Of a stretch of 64,000 bases of DNA, positions 1-10,714 are shown piece by piece. The number at the start of each line of letters is the position of its first letter. The first letter of the stretch is position 1. The notes below the pieces were generated by a model, which saw nothing but the letters and a program-made list of their open reading frames with translations, had not been told where the DNA came from and did no database searches. Source of the DNA: Aquanectria penicillioides (taxonomy: Eukaryota; Ascomycota; Sordariomycetes; Hypocreales; Nectriaceae); the NCBI GenBank assembly GCA_003415625.1, contig PYIU01000009.1, forward strand, positions 3,410,001-3,474,000. Reading direction: 5' to 3'. A program made the translations under genes and the position numbers.

Positions 1-1793
1 GCGGTGGCTGCATAGAGATGTGACTCCTCAAATGATTTGAAAATAACCAGCCAAATTGCAACCCAATCAAGTCGAGGCATCGAACACCATAAAAGTATTA
101 ATTGAACAACGGGGACGTGTTCATAGCCTGGGGTTCTCCAAACAAGATATCCATTCAAGCAGTTCGCGAGTAGTTGCAAGCTAGCAATTAGGATGCCCAT
201 GAAGAACCAAGACCATGGATGCGATTTAGATTGAGAGCCACCTGCGGTTCGATAGCTTCCTTGTCTCAGACTGACGAAAACAGCAAGAAAGGTCGCCATA
301 TTGACCAAAGCAAAACTTCCAAGCTTCTTCCAGTTTTCGGCACAGGTTTCTGTGGTCTTCATAGATCTCAACGCGGCGGGAGAGGTAATGTCGTTTGAAT
401 TGTTAGTTGGTTTCAAAGTCCATCTCCATGGGATCATCTCCAGCGGAGAAAGGGCCGCCAATCGTCGCCAGTCCTCTGAGAGACCCTGCCAGTCTTCCAC
501 ATCTGCGCATAGATTATGGAGCCACTCTACATATTCTATGCGTGTCTCAAAAAGCTGGCACGACCCTCCGCAGGTATTATAGTTGATGTCGCGGCAGAAA
601 CAAGTCCTATCTATTGCGCGCTTGACTTTGCGGCAATAACCACTTGCATCGATCTCGCAAGCGTCAGTTGCACATTGATCAAGGAGATCAGTCACCTGCC
701 TTGGCATATCCATGACGCATCTGGGCCAGTGCCAGTCTTCGATGGGTATATACCCAAAACCTATCGTTTTCAGTGAGTCGGTCCACTTGTCAGGCAGAGA
801 CGTCGGCCCACAAGTGGCATTCATCCATAGCCTCTCCTTTGTTACGTCTATCCCAGAACAGGGTTCATGTTCGAAGTCTACAGCCAGGTTATTGCAGAGA
901 CATTGTTTGTCAAAATAGTCGCCATATCTGATGTGACTCCCGGTGAGATTGTAGCCGACAGTTTCAAACCCCAGCGCGACCATGGACGGTACAGACTCCC
1001 TGTATTCCCAAGGACGTGCAGCGTTTCCGGTACGTTGGGTATCGCTCGTGAAACTACAAGATCCGATCACATGTTTGAATGGTTCCATTGAGAGACCGGA
1101 AAACGAGTCGGTCAGACATGTTGGTGCGTCAAAAGTCAAATCAACAGGCGCATATCCTTTCGCTAAAGAGGCCTCGGAGAGTCTTTGGAGCTCGGTCGCG
1201 TCGCCGATGTCCACAATCCATGTTCGCCCGGTAATTTCACGAATCCAATAATACAACTGTGCTTTTCCGAGCACTGATCTGCTGCAGTAGGGGAGGTACT
1301 CCTTGATAACATTGGGGGAAAATTCAGCGCTGAGGCAGCTGAGCTGAGTAAGCCATTGCTGATGGCTACAAATGAATCCAAAGTGCGAGGTGCATCGTTT
1401 GTGAGTGCATTTGGTCATGGTACCGAGCCATGGGCTTTGGTCCTGCTGGGCGACACACTGTGGCATGGGAGTCAAGTCTTCAGGGTTGATCCAGCCATCA
1501 TAGATGTTCTGGGCTGTCGGGATGCTGCTCGTGGCCTGAGATGCATCTGCAATATTGTTGGCGTCATACAAGACAAACAACAAAAAGGAAAAGGCCAAGA
1601 AAAACAGGATGATATGCAAATACCTATCGCAGTTACCCCGCAAGTCCCCGGCATCAGAAACAGGCATATACTGCGCAGTTTCATCTTGCTGGCGGTGCCA
1701 AGAGGCCCTGAGCCTGAGGTGAAGTTGGGAGGCGTTGAGTTCTTCAGCGCTGTAAAGAACTGCAGGGTGCAAGGAAGACTGGAACCACTTCAT
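1..1793 (-). CDS. Cys-rich multi-pass membrane protein, unknown function (3' end outside window)
   Basis: A single intron-free reading frame opens at the ATG at 1793 and stays open for 597 codons to the window edge, so the C-terminus is missing. Residues 1-42 are polar. A first membrane segment follows (LHIILFFLAFSFLLFVLY). Then come about 350 residues rich in Cys (CLCNN, CFCRD, CGGSC, repeated W and Y), which look like an extracellular disulfide-bonded domain. At least three further hydrophobic spans follow (ALVNMATFLAVFV, WFFMGILIASLQLLA, QLILLWC). I do not recognise a named domain; large fungal membrane proteins of this plan are common in Fusarium-like genomes and mostly uncharacterised. 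The frame contains no stop and reads as real protein throughout, so gene existence is secure while function is open. Confidence 0.8.
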   Translation of the reverse strand, partial: MKWFQSSLHPAVLYSAEELNASQLHLRLRASWHRQQDETAQYMPVSDAGDLRGNCDRYLHIILFFLAFSFLLFVLYDANNIADASQATSSIPTAQNIYDGWINPEDLTPMPQCVAQQDQSPWLGTMTKCTHKRCTSHFGFICSHQQWLTQLSCLSAEFSPNVIKEYLPYCSRSVLGKAQLYYWIREITGRTWIVDIGDATELQRLSEASLAKGYAPVDLTFDAPTCLTDSFSGLSMEPFKHVIGSCSFTSDTQRTGNAARPWEYRESVPSMVALGFETVGYNLTGSHIRYGDYFDKQCLCNNLAVDFEHEPCSGIDVTKERLWMNATCGPTSLPDKWTDSLKTIGFGYIPIEDWHWPRCVMDMPRQVTDLLDQCATDACEIDASGYCRKVKRAIDRTCFCRDINYNTCGGSCQLFETRIEYVEWLHNLCADVEDWQGLSEDWRRLAALSPLEMIPWRWTLKPTNNSNDITSPAALRSMKTTETCAENWKKLGSFALVNMATFLAVFVSLRQGSYRTAGGSQSKSHPWSWFFMGILIASLQLLANCLNGYLVWRTPGYEHVPVVQLILLWCSMPRLDWVAIWLVIFKSFEESHLYAAT

Positions 1794-3724
1794 GGGAACC
1801 ACACATTTATATAGGGAAATTGGAAAGAATGTCATGTGTGGCCAAAGAAGTGACCCAACATCACGTGAGGTACATTGTCATGTCAATCAGGCTGCGCTTA
1901 TCGCAATCTCATACGATGAGCAAACGTGTTACGAACTCAAGCCTGGTCAATTACTGCGTGTGTGTCGAATAGGTGAATATTCTTCAGAATCGCGATAATA
2001 CTGCCTCGCGAGCTAGCGCCGAAGCCCGTTTATAAAACCGGCAACCGAAGAACAGACATGCAATCACCATCTTGCTTTGGAATACTAGCTACTATTTACC
2101 AGATATTCTTTTACTCGCCTAGGATAATATGATGCTCTCACGCTAAACAGACTTCCCAGATTTCAGGAAATTACTTTTTGACCGTGTGAATTGCTAGGAT
2201 ATTTACCATCATGTTGCTAGTTCTGCTGAAGCCAAGTTGGTGGGTTGTGTAGCCACTGGAAAGCAAAAGTTACGGCTCTTGGTAGAACAGACCTCATGCT
2301 ACACCTGTAGTATTGTTATGTGTTACTTTTAAACCTTTATTACATTATTCTTTGTCACACTAGACTTAAAATTTTCCGATTAGATACTCTGGTTTGAGTT
2401 CCTTGCAGCTACTTGGCAAACTGGTTTACAGGTATCTAACATACCCTATACGATATTCATTGCAATGTGTGCAACAAGTGAATCCGACAGAACTTTGACA
2501 ATGCGAAAACATTTGTTGAAGGCAATCGGTTAAAATTTTGCTTCCTTTCTCCTACCATCTAGCGCTCGGCATGGAAGCTTACAGGTCAATATCAGGTTAG
2601 TCCATACATTGCACATACGCCGGGGTAGTGCCTAGCAGGGTATATCGTCGCTCTCTCTACTCAGCGAGAGCCAACACAGCCACAATTAATGCACGGTCAA
2701 ACTAAGCCCCAAATGTTTGCAATTTCCATTGAAGGATTTCAAGGATATCTATGAGGGGGGATGACACACACATATTAACCTTCTTTTTACTCTTATGATA
2801 AATGGGAGATCCGATCCAACATCCAATCAAATTGAAGATGGAGGTGCCAACTTACTCCGTATTCCCACTCAGCTGCATGGCTGTGCTGTGGCGGAGAGGT
2901 GTGTGGGCCAAGAAAGAGTCGCTAGCTACCAACACTCGCCACTGAACCTGGCATTTCGCGTATAAAATACCAACAGCCAACAGCAAGTTATGGCTGTGTT
3001 GTGGCGGAGATACGTGGGTCAGAAACAAGTGGTTTGCTGGTTAGCCACCAACACCTACTCTGTTTTTAACACTTGATTGTGACAATTTCTCTGCACGAAG
3101 GATTTTGCCACCACCCGAATTCGAATGATCAGACCAATTCTTGTCTTGATCCATTGAAGAAATCCCCATATCCATATTCTTCCCCTTTGAGGAGTTTCAC
3201 GTTACACTCAAAACTAGATTTTGAATTCTATTGCTAAGATCTAGTAGTTGACAACTTTATTCTCAGAGTTTCCTCGACGGGGATATATGTGTAGTAGTGA
3301 TGGGGTTTGGAGGATGTGCCAGGGTCGTAGCGAGCCCGCTCGGCCGTTTAGTGTTTTCTGTCCCTCAAGGCCGGACAAGAAACAACATGCATGCACTGCT
3401 GTGGGCTTCCATTTCCCCTGTTTCAGCTTTGGAATACCAACAACCAACAACAAGTTGAATTAGGGTAGGAAGTGGCTGTGAAAGAGGCCGTAGTGGACTC
3501 AATAGCAATGCCGCTGAGAATGGATTCAATAGAGATCATTATATCTTTGAGAAAAGTAGATAAAGGAGCTCATCTCTGCACTGATGAGAAGTCTTTACAT
3601 CATCACAAGCAAAACAATTCTACCTTCCAGTCACATCAACACATCTTCAAACACATCTTAAACCAAGAATACTACCCACACGCCTAGCAACCTACTCGAA
3701 GAAACAAAAGGCCCACCAAACACT
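1794..3724. other. Intergenic, AT-leaning, with short direct repeats
   Basis: No convincing gene was seen on either strand in this 1.9 kb. It holds the promoter side of the membrane protein on its left and of the secreted-protein gene on its right. It also carries a pair of imperfect direct repeats, listed separately. Confidence 0.6.
2877..3055. repeat. Pair of imperfect ~62-bp direct repeats plus a third partial copy
   Basis: The segment at 2877-2936 beginning ATGGCTGTGCTGTGGCGGAG recurs at 2990-3055 with the same order of words (TGTGGCGGAGA, GTGGG-C-AGAAA, AGC-ACCAACAC). The linker word ATACCAACAGCCAACAGCAAG at 2968-2987 recurs as a near copy at 3432-3453. The spacing is about 113 bp. The origin is unknown. 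Confidence 0.6.
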
Positions 3725-4216
3725 ATGCAGTTCAACATCCTCATCTCTTTTCTCGCCACAATGGCTCCTTTTATTACCGCCGTGCCGCTCGAGGGCACTC
3801 GGGTCGAACCCACTACTTTGGAACGCCGCGCCATCCCACCCACGAAGAAAGACACAACTGCCTGCATGTACTTTTCTGAAGCCTTTGCTTTAGGAGAGTG
3901 GCACTACAAAGTTAGAATCTGGAAGAAGAATATCAACTTGTCTTTTGGAAGTGGCATGGTCGGAGCTGATGGTGGACTCTCGGCCTCTAGTGTGTGCGGT
4001 GGACTGAAGAAAGAAGCTGACAGCTTTTCCAATTATGCGTGCAACGGCAGATATGATGAGTCTTGCGAGATTGACTCGGACAACAAAGACATCTCCGTTT
4101 GGGACTTCAAGGTCATTCACACTTGCGATGGTGACATGGTCAGCGATATCATCAAAGATGTTACTGGGCAGAGCGATGTGGATTGTGAGATCAGCTGGGA
4201 TGGTGGTGAATGGTAA
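3725..4216 (+). CDS. Small secreted Cys-rich protein, effector-like
   Basis: This intron-free gene encodes 163 residues. Residues 1-19 (MQFNILISFLATMAPFITA) form a typical signal peptide. A dibasic ERR at about residues 33-35 could be a Kex2-type propeptide site. The mature part holds six Cys, an even number that fits three disulfides, and many aromatic and acidic residues (SWDGGEW at the C-terminus). I recognise no family. Size, secretion signal and Cys content are those of fungal effectors or small antimicrobial proteins, but that role is inference. The start is the first ATG after a CA-rich leader (CAAACACTATGCAG). The next gene-like feature downstream is a decayed transporter, so the gene stands alone in repeat-rich DNA. 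Confidence 0.72.
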   Translation: MQFNILISFLATMAPFITAVPLEGTRVEPTTLERRAIPPTKKDTTACMYFSEAFALGEWHYKVRIWKKNINLSFGSGMVGADGGLSASSVCGGLKKEADSFSNYACNGRYDESCEIDSDNKDISVWDFKVIHTCDGDMVSDIIKDVTGQSDVDCEISWDGGEW

Positions 4217-4719
4217 TGAGCACACGTAACTCGCGACAGTGGTTGTTGCAAGGAGGCAGATACTCGATGGAGATCTTGTACGAATATTTTCAGTGGGCTT
4301 TCCAAGAACTTTTGACTAAGACACATGTATCCTCAATTTTTGTCTTGAGACTGGTAATCCCAAAACGTGACGTATCTAGTTACAGCTAAAGCTAATATGT
4401 TAAATTTCTCGTATTAGAAGGTAGCACGCATATGAGCCGTACAATATCCTCGTTGAGCTACTCTCGACCAAGATACTGGGAGTGGAAATATATTTTCTTC
4501 CGGAGCTTAACGCGAATCTCTAAAATACGAACTCTGAACATGAAATCTTGGAGCACTAGGGAGTGACAAACTAGGAAAGGCATAATCAGGAAGATGGGGT
4601 TGGCCCCTAACTTAAAAGGATCGTAAGAAATGAGCTCCAAACTCAAACAGTCATTAACAGTCAATTGCATTAACCAACAATTCTTACGTAAGGATTACAG
4701 TCTGATAAATAGTAAATAA
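4217..4719. other. Intergenic, no gene seen
   Basis: About 500 bp between the secreted-protein gene and the C-terminal remnant of the transporter pseudogene. Nothing supportable was seen on either strand. Confidence 0.5.
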
Positions 4720-6180
4720 TTATATACCCAAGGTAGCCTAGGAAAATCCTTGCGGGGGGTGTCTTTCACTGTGTTATCAGCCTTCTCACCAACCGGGGTC
4801 TCTACATCATTCGGACTAGAGCCGTCGGAGATGAAAGCAATGTCTCTCTAGCGAAGGACCCCTTGTCTCCGAGAATACCTGCTAGATGCCTGTAAATTCA
4901 GCCATAGTCCAAACCACAAATATGACATACAGATGTCACTGAATGTCTTCAAGACGCACCGGAACGGCAAAATTAGACAGAATCATGAAGCAAAACTGGA
5001 CAAAGGAGAAGAAGCTCAGCCGTCGAGTCCGAAGGTGATATGGGAGAATCTCTGGTATATACAGGCCGAGGTTGCCGTTGAAGCCCAAGTCATCGGCAGG
5101 TGAAGGAGAACTACAACACTATGCGCGGCAGCCTTGTTCGTACCATCTTTGGCGAATGTAGCGCTGCAGATAGTAGTCGATGACACTGATCCACATGGCG
5201 ACAAACAACCAGAGGAAAATTGTTCGTCGACCCAGCTTTTAGGAAAGCCTACTATTTAAAATCAATTGCCGAGAACTAGGACGCTATTTGAGATGCCGCA
5301 TTGATAAGAGTCTGTTGAAGATCTGATTCAAGACCAACGGATGCGAGGATAGGCGAGAGATAGTATGACGCAAAAGGCGTTACACGTGGCACCCGGAAAA
5401 TAATGCCAACGCGCTTTCGATTGCCTGGGCTGCTTAAAATCTCGCGCGCGATGCCAGTGACCGTGGTTTGGGCCACTTCCTTCTCCATCAAATGCGCGCT
5501 TGTAATCTCCTAATATTCGGACACAACCACTGGATCGGCAGCGTCTCATTCCCCGTGATACTTTGCCAACATGACCAATGCCTCGTCTTCACGCCCCTTG
5601 CTAAAGAGCTATCGTGGTGACTCGAGCACGAATCAGACCAGAAGAATCTAGATTACGGATGCAAGGCCCTGCAATGCTGAAGGGATACGACACGATGCGT
5701 CGCCATCAATGCAAATGCGAAAGGTTCCAAATGTGTGCCAGCCAGCGGTGATGGAGCCGATAGAGTTGAAGGTCAAGAAAAGCGCCGTCTCTGTACTTCT
5801 CTATGCCAGATGCGCTATTTCTGTAATGTACGGTGCGCCCACGCCAGCACTGCCAGCTCCGATGAAAAGTCGAGAGACGAAAAACATCCCGAAGCTGCGA
5901 GCGCCGCCTTGAAGAGCTGCACCGATGCAACAGAGGACAACACCAACCACCTGGCCGACACGTCGATCCCGACGTTCAGCGACCAGGGAGATCAAAAAGA
6001 CAGCAGCGATACCACCAAGTGGATATGCGACGTTGAAAATACCAAGAGTCGCACATTTCAGTGTTCCAAAATACGATAACCAAATCGAGACGGATTGAAG
6101 GTCGTTCATCGTGGAGCCATCGAAGTTGAACCGAAAAGAAAAGCCATCAGCAAGTAATTGCTGTCTCTTGTCTCTGGGTG
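4720..6180 (-). pseudogene. Decayed MFS sugar transporter (lactose-permease/hexose type)
   Basis: The minus strand reads as an MFS sugar transporter in three frames joined by lesions. The N-terminal part at about 6150-5800 is well preserved: SIWLSYFGTLKCATLGIFN, FNVAYPLGGIAAVFLISL and the SRLFIGAGSAGVG loop. An in-frame TAG then replaces the expected Tyr after EIAHLA. The frame continues with FNSIGSITAGWHTFGTFR, another TAG in place of Gln after ASVI, ESPR followed by TAG where Trp is expected, AKYHGE followed by TGA, and later LYIPEILPYHLR in a shifted frame. The remnant of the C-terminus (ETRGPSLE; then, in another frame, SDGSSPNDVETPVGEK) ends near 4720. Many stops are consistent with C-to-T or G-to-A changes. 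The product would have been a 12-span proton-coupled sugar importer. It is non-functional. Confidence 0.88.
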
Positions 6181-6536
6181 ACTATTGCGTGACCTATGGG
6201 GGAAAATTTATAGAAGCGGTGAGACTGAGATTCCATTGCGTTGTGAACATTGGATCGTAGCTAAGATAAAGCTTTCACATGGTGGTATGATTCCTGCAAA
6301 CTGTTTCATATACAATTTCACAACACAAGATGGTACCCTAGGGGAGTGAGAACAGCTATTTTATGTTGATGCCGCATCATGCGTAACGCAGTGTGGTGCT
6401 GCGTGTGACGATACTCAATAATTCTAACATGAGGTAGTTGAGTTTGTTCAAGTAATCGATCTATCACCAACAGTTACGGTACAGATTTATCCTTGGCTTG
6501 AAGAGGCACATGGTTCTGTCCTTATTTCTATCATAT
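6181..6536. other. Intergenic between two pseudogenes
   Basis: About 350 bp. It probably held the first exon and promoter of the transporter pseudogene; a possible splice acceptor lies just upstream of the conserved frame. No intact feature was seen. Confidence 0.4.
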
Positions 6537-8556
6537 TCATGGTTGCGCAATCAAGGGGAAACGTAAGCTCAAGGGAAACTGCCGTAACAAATCCTCTCGT
6601 GGTGACTCATGCGCAGAAATTGAAGATTGCGGGTGGAATGCAGGCGCTAGGGCGGCAGGGATAATTATACATACCCCGATGTTGGGCTGTACTAAAGCCT
6701 TAGTTTGGACAAGAGGGACCACAGTTCACTGCTCGGCGCTGTCATGCAGAGACCTTTCACCTTTTCAATTTCCAGGCTCAGTCATTGAAAATGTCGCCAC
6801 CAATCGAGCCCCATTGCCGTAGTAATAGTCTGTGTTAACCAAAATGATTTTTGAATGGCTTTCCCCTTTATACACCACGTATCGAGCATAGGTTTCATTT
6901 CCATCATCACTAGCCAAGATGTTGTCCCCTCCCTCTACCGCAAGCGCTCCGAAATAGGCACCGTGGAATGGCCCGTTGATCTGGTCGCTCTGCAACCAGT
7001 TGAAGAACGCTATAGAGGTAATTAGTGGTTTATCATATGAGAACAGATACATGATGCGACATCGCATAACTTTACCTTGGTCGATAGTACCCTCGTAGTA
7101 GAATATTCGTTGAATGCCAAGAGTCAAGGCCCGAAGTATCTTGTCCATCACCTAAATAGCAGAGTCAAAGGCCACGTCCACTTCGTGATCAACACCATGG
7201 AAGCCCGCTTCACCTGTAGAGACCCACTATTAGGGATTGGAAGGGACAGTTAATGGACTTGGCAATAGATACCGGCATGAGATCCAAATACGCAGGTGTT
7301 CTCTCCTGTCTCTTTTCTCCCGCTAAATCATCCGCACTTGCATTAGCAAAGGCGTACGAATGTCCATTGTGTATCTTTTTAGCATCCTTCACAGTTTGGT
7401 TATAAGCCTTGTTAACCAGATACGCCAGGTTGGGCCAGGATGGTTGTATCTCAATTGGGATAGCATATCCCTCTCAAGCCAGAATAGGTTCGGGCCCATC
7501 CCAGATTATGATAAAGTCCTTTGCCCAACCTGCCGCATTAGTAACTTCCCGGGTTTCGTTCCACGGCGCCACGGCCACTCAATAGTCCCAATACAGGTAA
7601 TATACTAATAAACGGAGTTAATATTACGCCGTTGCTGTAATTATTTTAATTTGAACCCACAATCGGGCTCATTTCCTATTTCCACGGCCAATATCTGTTT
7701 TTTGGCCCTTGACTTGGCTTCTAAGATAGCAGCACATGTATTGGCCCGGTTATTTAGGCCGCGGTTGAATCCTTGGAATATTTAATTAGCTCCAGGCGCG
7801 AAACGGAGATACACTACTTGTTGTCAGGCAGGTTATGAGGATAAGGTGATGATATTCTTAAATTAAGTCTAATCTAAGGATGATACCCTTATGTCATATA
7901 TATGCCTGTTCTCCCTTTACTACCAGCCACCAGAAGGATTGATCATACACTTGATCCTTCGTCATACAAGTGTTTCAACACTACTAGGGGGGATCTCTAA
8001 ACCGACCCCTACCCCTTGACAGATTCTCAGTGAAGAGATCCCCCCTAATAAGCTAACCTTGCATGGTTTCGCTTCCGTGCTTGTCTGATATTGTGTTATT
8101 GTTGAGTCTCTTTGCTTAAATCGCTTGCACTCAACTTACGGATTAAATGAAAAGGTTTTGGTCCATAAGTAAGGCTCAAAGAAGCATCAAGAGGGTCACC
8201 AACGTGGAAGGACACATATCCATCAAAGTCAGGATCATACGTTGCTCTGTCTTGAGTCGTACGGCCAATCCGGATGAGTCTTTTCCTCGGAGAGATTATT
8301 GAAGTGATCAATGCATGGAAGAACCAGGGATGTTTTTCTCATGTATGAGGGCCACATGAAGAATTCGAATCTGTTCGGTCTCGACTAGTTGAATGCAACT
8401 GGAAGTCGCCAGTACTTGGGTGACTCACGAAGCCCCGACGGGCGTGGATTTCAACTGAACAGCATCTCGTGGTTGGGCTGTAGGCACTGAGTAGCTCGGA
8501 GCTCCAAAGGAAAGGCGGCTCAATCCTACAACGAACAACAAGTCGGTTTTCTTCAT
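6537..8556 (-). pseudogene. Decayed glycoside hydrolase family 79 (beta-glucuronidase-type)
   Basis: Pieces of a GH79 enzyme lie in order on the minus strand. A secretion-signal exon starts at the ATG at 8556 (MKKTDLLFVVGLSRLSFGAP). A frame with SFEFFMWPSYMRKTSLVLPC follows, then IRIGRTTQDRATYDPDFDG near 8280. After an interruption comes GFNRGLNNRANTCAAILEAK with the acid/base motif EIGNEPD near 7650, then HSYAFANASADDL, AYLDLMPVSIAKSIN, GEAGFHG (nucleophile region), LGIQRIFYYEGTIDQG and FFNWLQSDQINGPFHGAYFG to EPGN near 6765. Decayed C-terminal sequence reaches about 6540. Stops and frameshifts separate the pieces. A likely intron remains near 7014-7079, and about 345 bp without GH79 similarity sits between 7780 and 8125. 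The enzyme class acts on glucuronides; this copy is dead. It lies next to the dead sugar transporter, which suggests a lost sugar-use unit. Confidence 0.8.
7985..8047. repeat. 14-bp perfect inverted repeat inside the GH79 pseudogene insertion
   Basis: TAGGGGGGATCTCT at 7985-7998 is matched exactly by its reverse complement at 8034-8047, with a 35-base loop. It lies in the stretch that interrupts the GH79 remnant, so it may be part of a small inserted element. Confidence 0.7.
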
Positions 8557-8583
8557 CTTGATAATGCTTTTCTTCTAATTGTT

Positions 8584-8623
8584 TTTATATGTGAAAACTT
8601 CTATTTATATGTGAAAACTTCTA
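8584..8623. repeat. Exact 20-bp tandem duplication upstream of GH79 pseudogene
   Basis: TTTATATGTGAAAACTTCTA occurs twice, head to tail, about 30-70 bp upstream of the start of the GH79 remnant, that is, in its former promoter or leader. Confidence 0.9.
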
Positions 8624-8639
8624 TTTTGGGGGAGATGAG

Positions 8640-10714
8640 CTGCTTTAATACTGTTCGATCCAAAGTATTCGGGCGTCTTTGCCCCGAATTACAGGCAGTG
8701 CGTTGCCATATATCTTCTCTACGAGCCTGATTCTGGGTTGGATATGTGTCTTACGTATGGGCAAGAGATGGCCTTCCTACTCTTGGTTGGCATCCCGGGC
8801 TAAGTTGGGTCGAATCCTTCTCAATGGGTCCGCTCATGGTCAGATGGCCCACAATCCTGCCTTTACAAGGACAGGAAACGGCATTTCTTCAACGGAGCTA
8901 AGTAATCCAAGTTTTGGGAGCATATATTACCTCGCACCCCGAAAACAACCTGAAGATTTGGAGAGGTTATGTTATGTGGGTGCCCATTCAACTTCGGTTC
9001 ATGTTATACCAAGGCGGGGGAATGTCGTCCCGGGCCGGGGTAGGACATAGGAACACACTAACATAATTGAAATAGGAATAGGAAAAAAAGTATTTCAGCT
9101 CTGGCTTGTAAGCTTGCATTCGTCGGCGTCTCGATAAACTCTCCAGTGAAGCTGATCTAGAGGCAAGGCACCTATTCGCAAGCAACAAATAAAATAACAC
9201 AAAGTGAGAGAATCTCAGCTTATATCTGGTGTTTTAGAGTCATCTCTTCTAATCACAATAGTTTTAGACTTAGTTTCTGTCATGTCGCCTTTCCTTTCGT
9301 AATCTAGGCTGAGTAGCTGAGAAACAACTTCGAGCATGAAGAAAAGATGATCTATCAATTAGTAGACCCTATTAATAAATATGAGGGCAAGAATCTCTAA
9401 TACGATTGAATTTCTGAGATGAATCAAGAAAATTTAACATTCATGTATAGTCCATCTCTAGACCCTAGCCGTATCAATCCATCCAGTTCATATTAAGATA
9501 CCCACTTGGATGTTTTCTGGTGGGCCTTTGAAATCCAATCCTGACAAACAAGAAAGACTAAAAAAATAAAGGGTTTCAGGATGTTGTTTTATGATCGGTG
9601 GTCTAGAATTATCCAGTGACCATTACTTGGATCCGTGTTTTCTCTGCGGATCTAGGGTAACTAAATCCGCTTCAAACCTGGGCGGTTTTTGTGTTTTGCC
9701 TTTGGTATCCAAAGCCAGATCGGTCAATGAGGACCTCGAGGAACGGTGCAAATCCTGCGAACTCGCTTGGAGGTAAATTGGGAAACTTTTGTAGTGATCT
9801 GAAAATTGTCGGAAGGGAGCCCCTGGCATTTACTTCTTCTGTGCCATAGCGAGCTAAAAACACTGGGAAGGCTTATTAGTTAATTTGATGGCAAATCTAG
9901 AGCATTATATTTTGTGTAATTTAGCGCTACTTGAAATGATTATTAATCAACCTAACCTGACAAGTTCAGGAGGCTGGGCTAGTCGATTTATCCTTGTGGA
10001 AGCAGATCAATGTGTGTGGGTTGTGTTGTGGGTAGCGTTCGGGACGTAAAATTCCGTCGTTAATCGTTAATGTCGACAGTTAAGGAAAAGGATCTAAGGC
10101 CCTACTTCGGCTAATTTCTCCTCCAATTCTGTTATTCTGCATATCTAGCCATGGTGTTGGCCGATTCTACTTAACCTACCCTGTCAAGTTGACGTAGCTC
10201 ATGTATTCAACCCGGTCGGCATGCCATTGTGTGGAGTACCTAGCTCACATGTTGAGTCTCTCCTTGCGGGGTTTGCTTTACTTCCGCGTGTAATCAGATC
10301 ATCCGATAGGCCCTTTTCCCCCTCTTTGATAAGAATATGGACAAATAATAGCACATCGGATTTCAGCACCTTTTCAGAAGAGGTTCGGGCTTGGCACTGT
10401 GACCCTGTGATTGAGCTTCCCTGTAACTTTGATTGATCCGCCTAACTGGCTTCCTCATATAACCTAGTACATTGCCAGATAGTGATAAAAGTCATATGTT
10501 TTGCATCGTTGGCCGCAACTGATGTTCAACCCTAATGACATAGTAGCGGAGCAAAATGCAGTCATAAAGGCAAGACATAAATTCTTGGCAGTGGCGATAG
10601 TATCCCCGCAATGTTTAACCCTGTATTGTAGGTATTATATAAAGTATTGTAATTTTCACTTGTTTTTACCCCATTGTCATTGATTAATTAACGTCAACTT
10701 TAAGCGAAGACGAG
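8640..10714. other. Intergenic, no supportable gene
   Basis: About 2 kb. A 123-codon plus-strand frame at 8679-9050 and a roughly 60-codon minus-strand frame near 9672-9863 exist, but neither shows a domain, signal peptide or splice pattern. They may be chance frames or old gene debris. The right end is the promoter of the carboxypeptidase gene. Confidence 0.45.

Noticed and set aside
8679..9050. 123-codon plus-strand frame
   Set aside because: No domain or plausible gene structure; it lies in the former upstream region of the dead GH79 gene.
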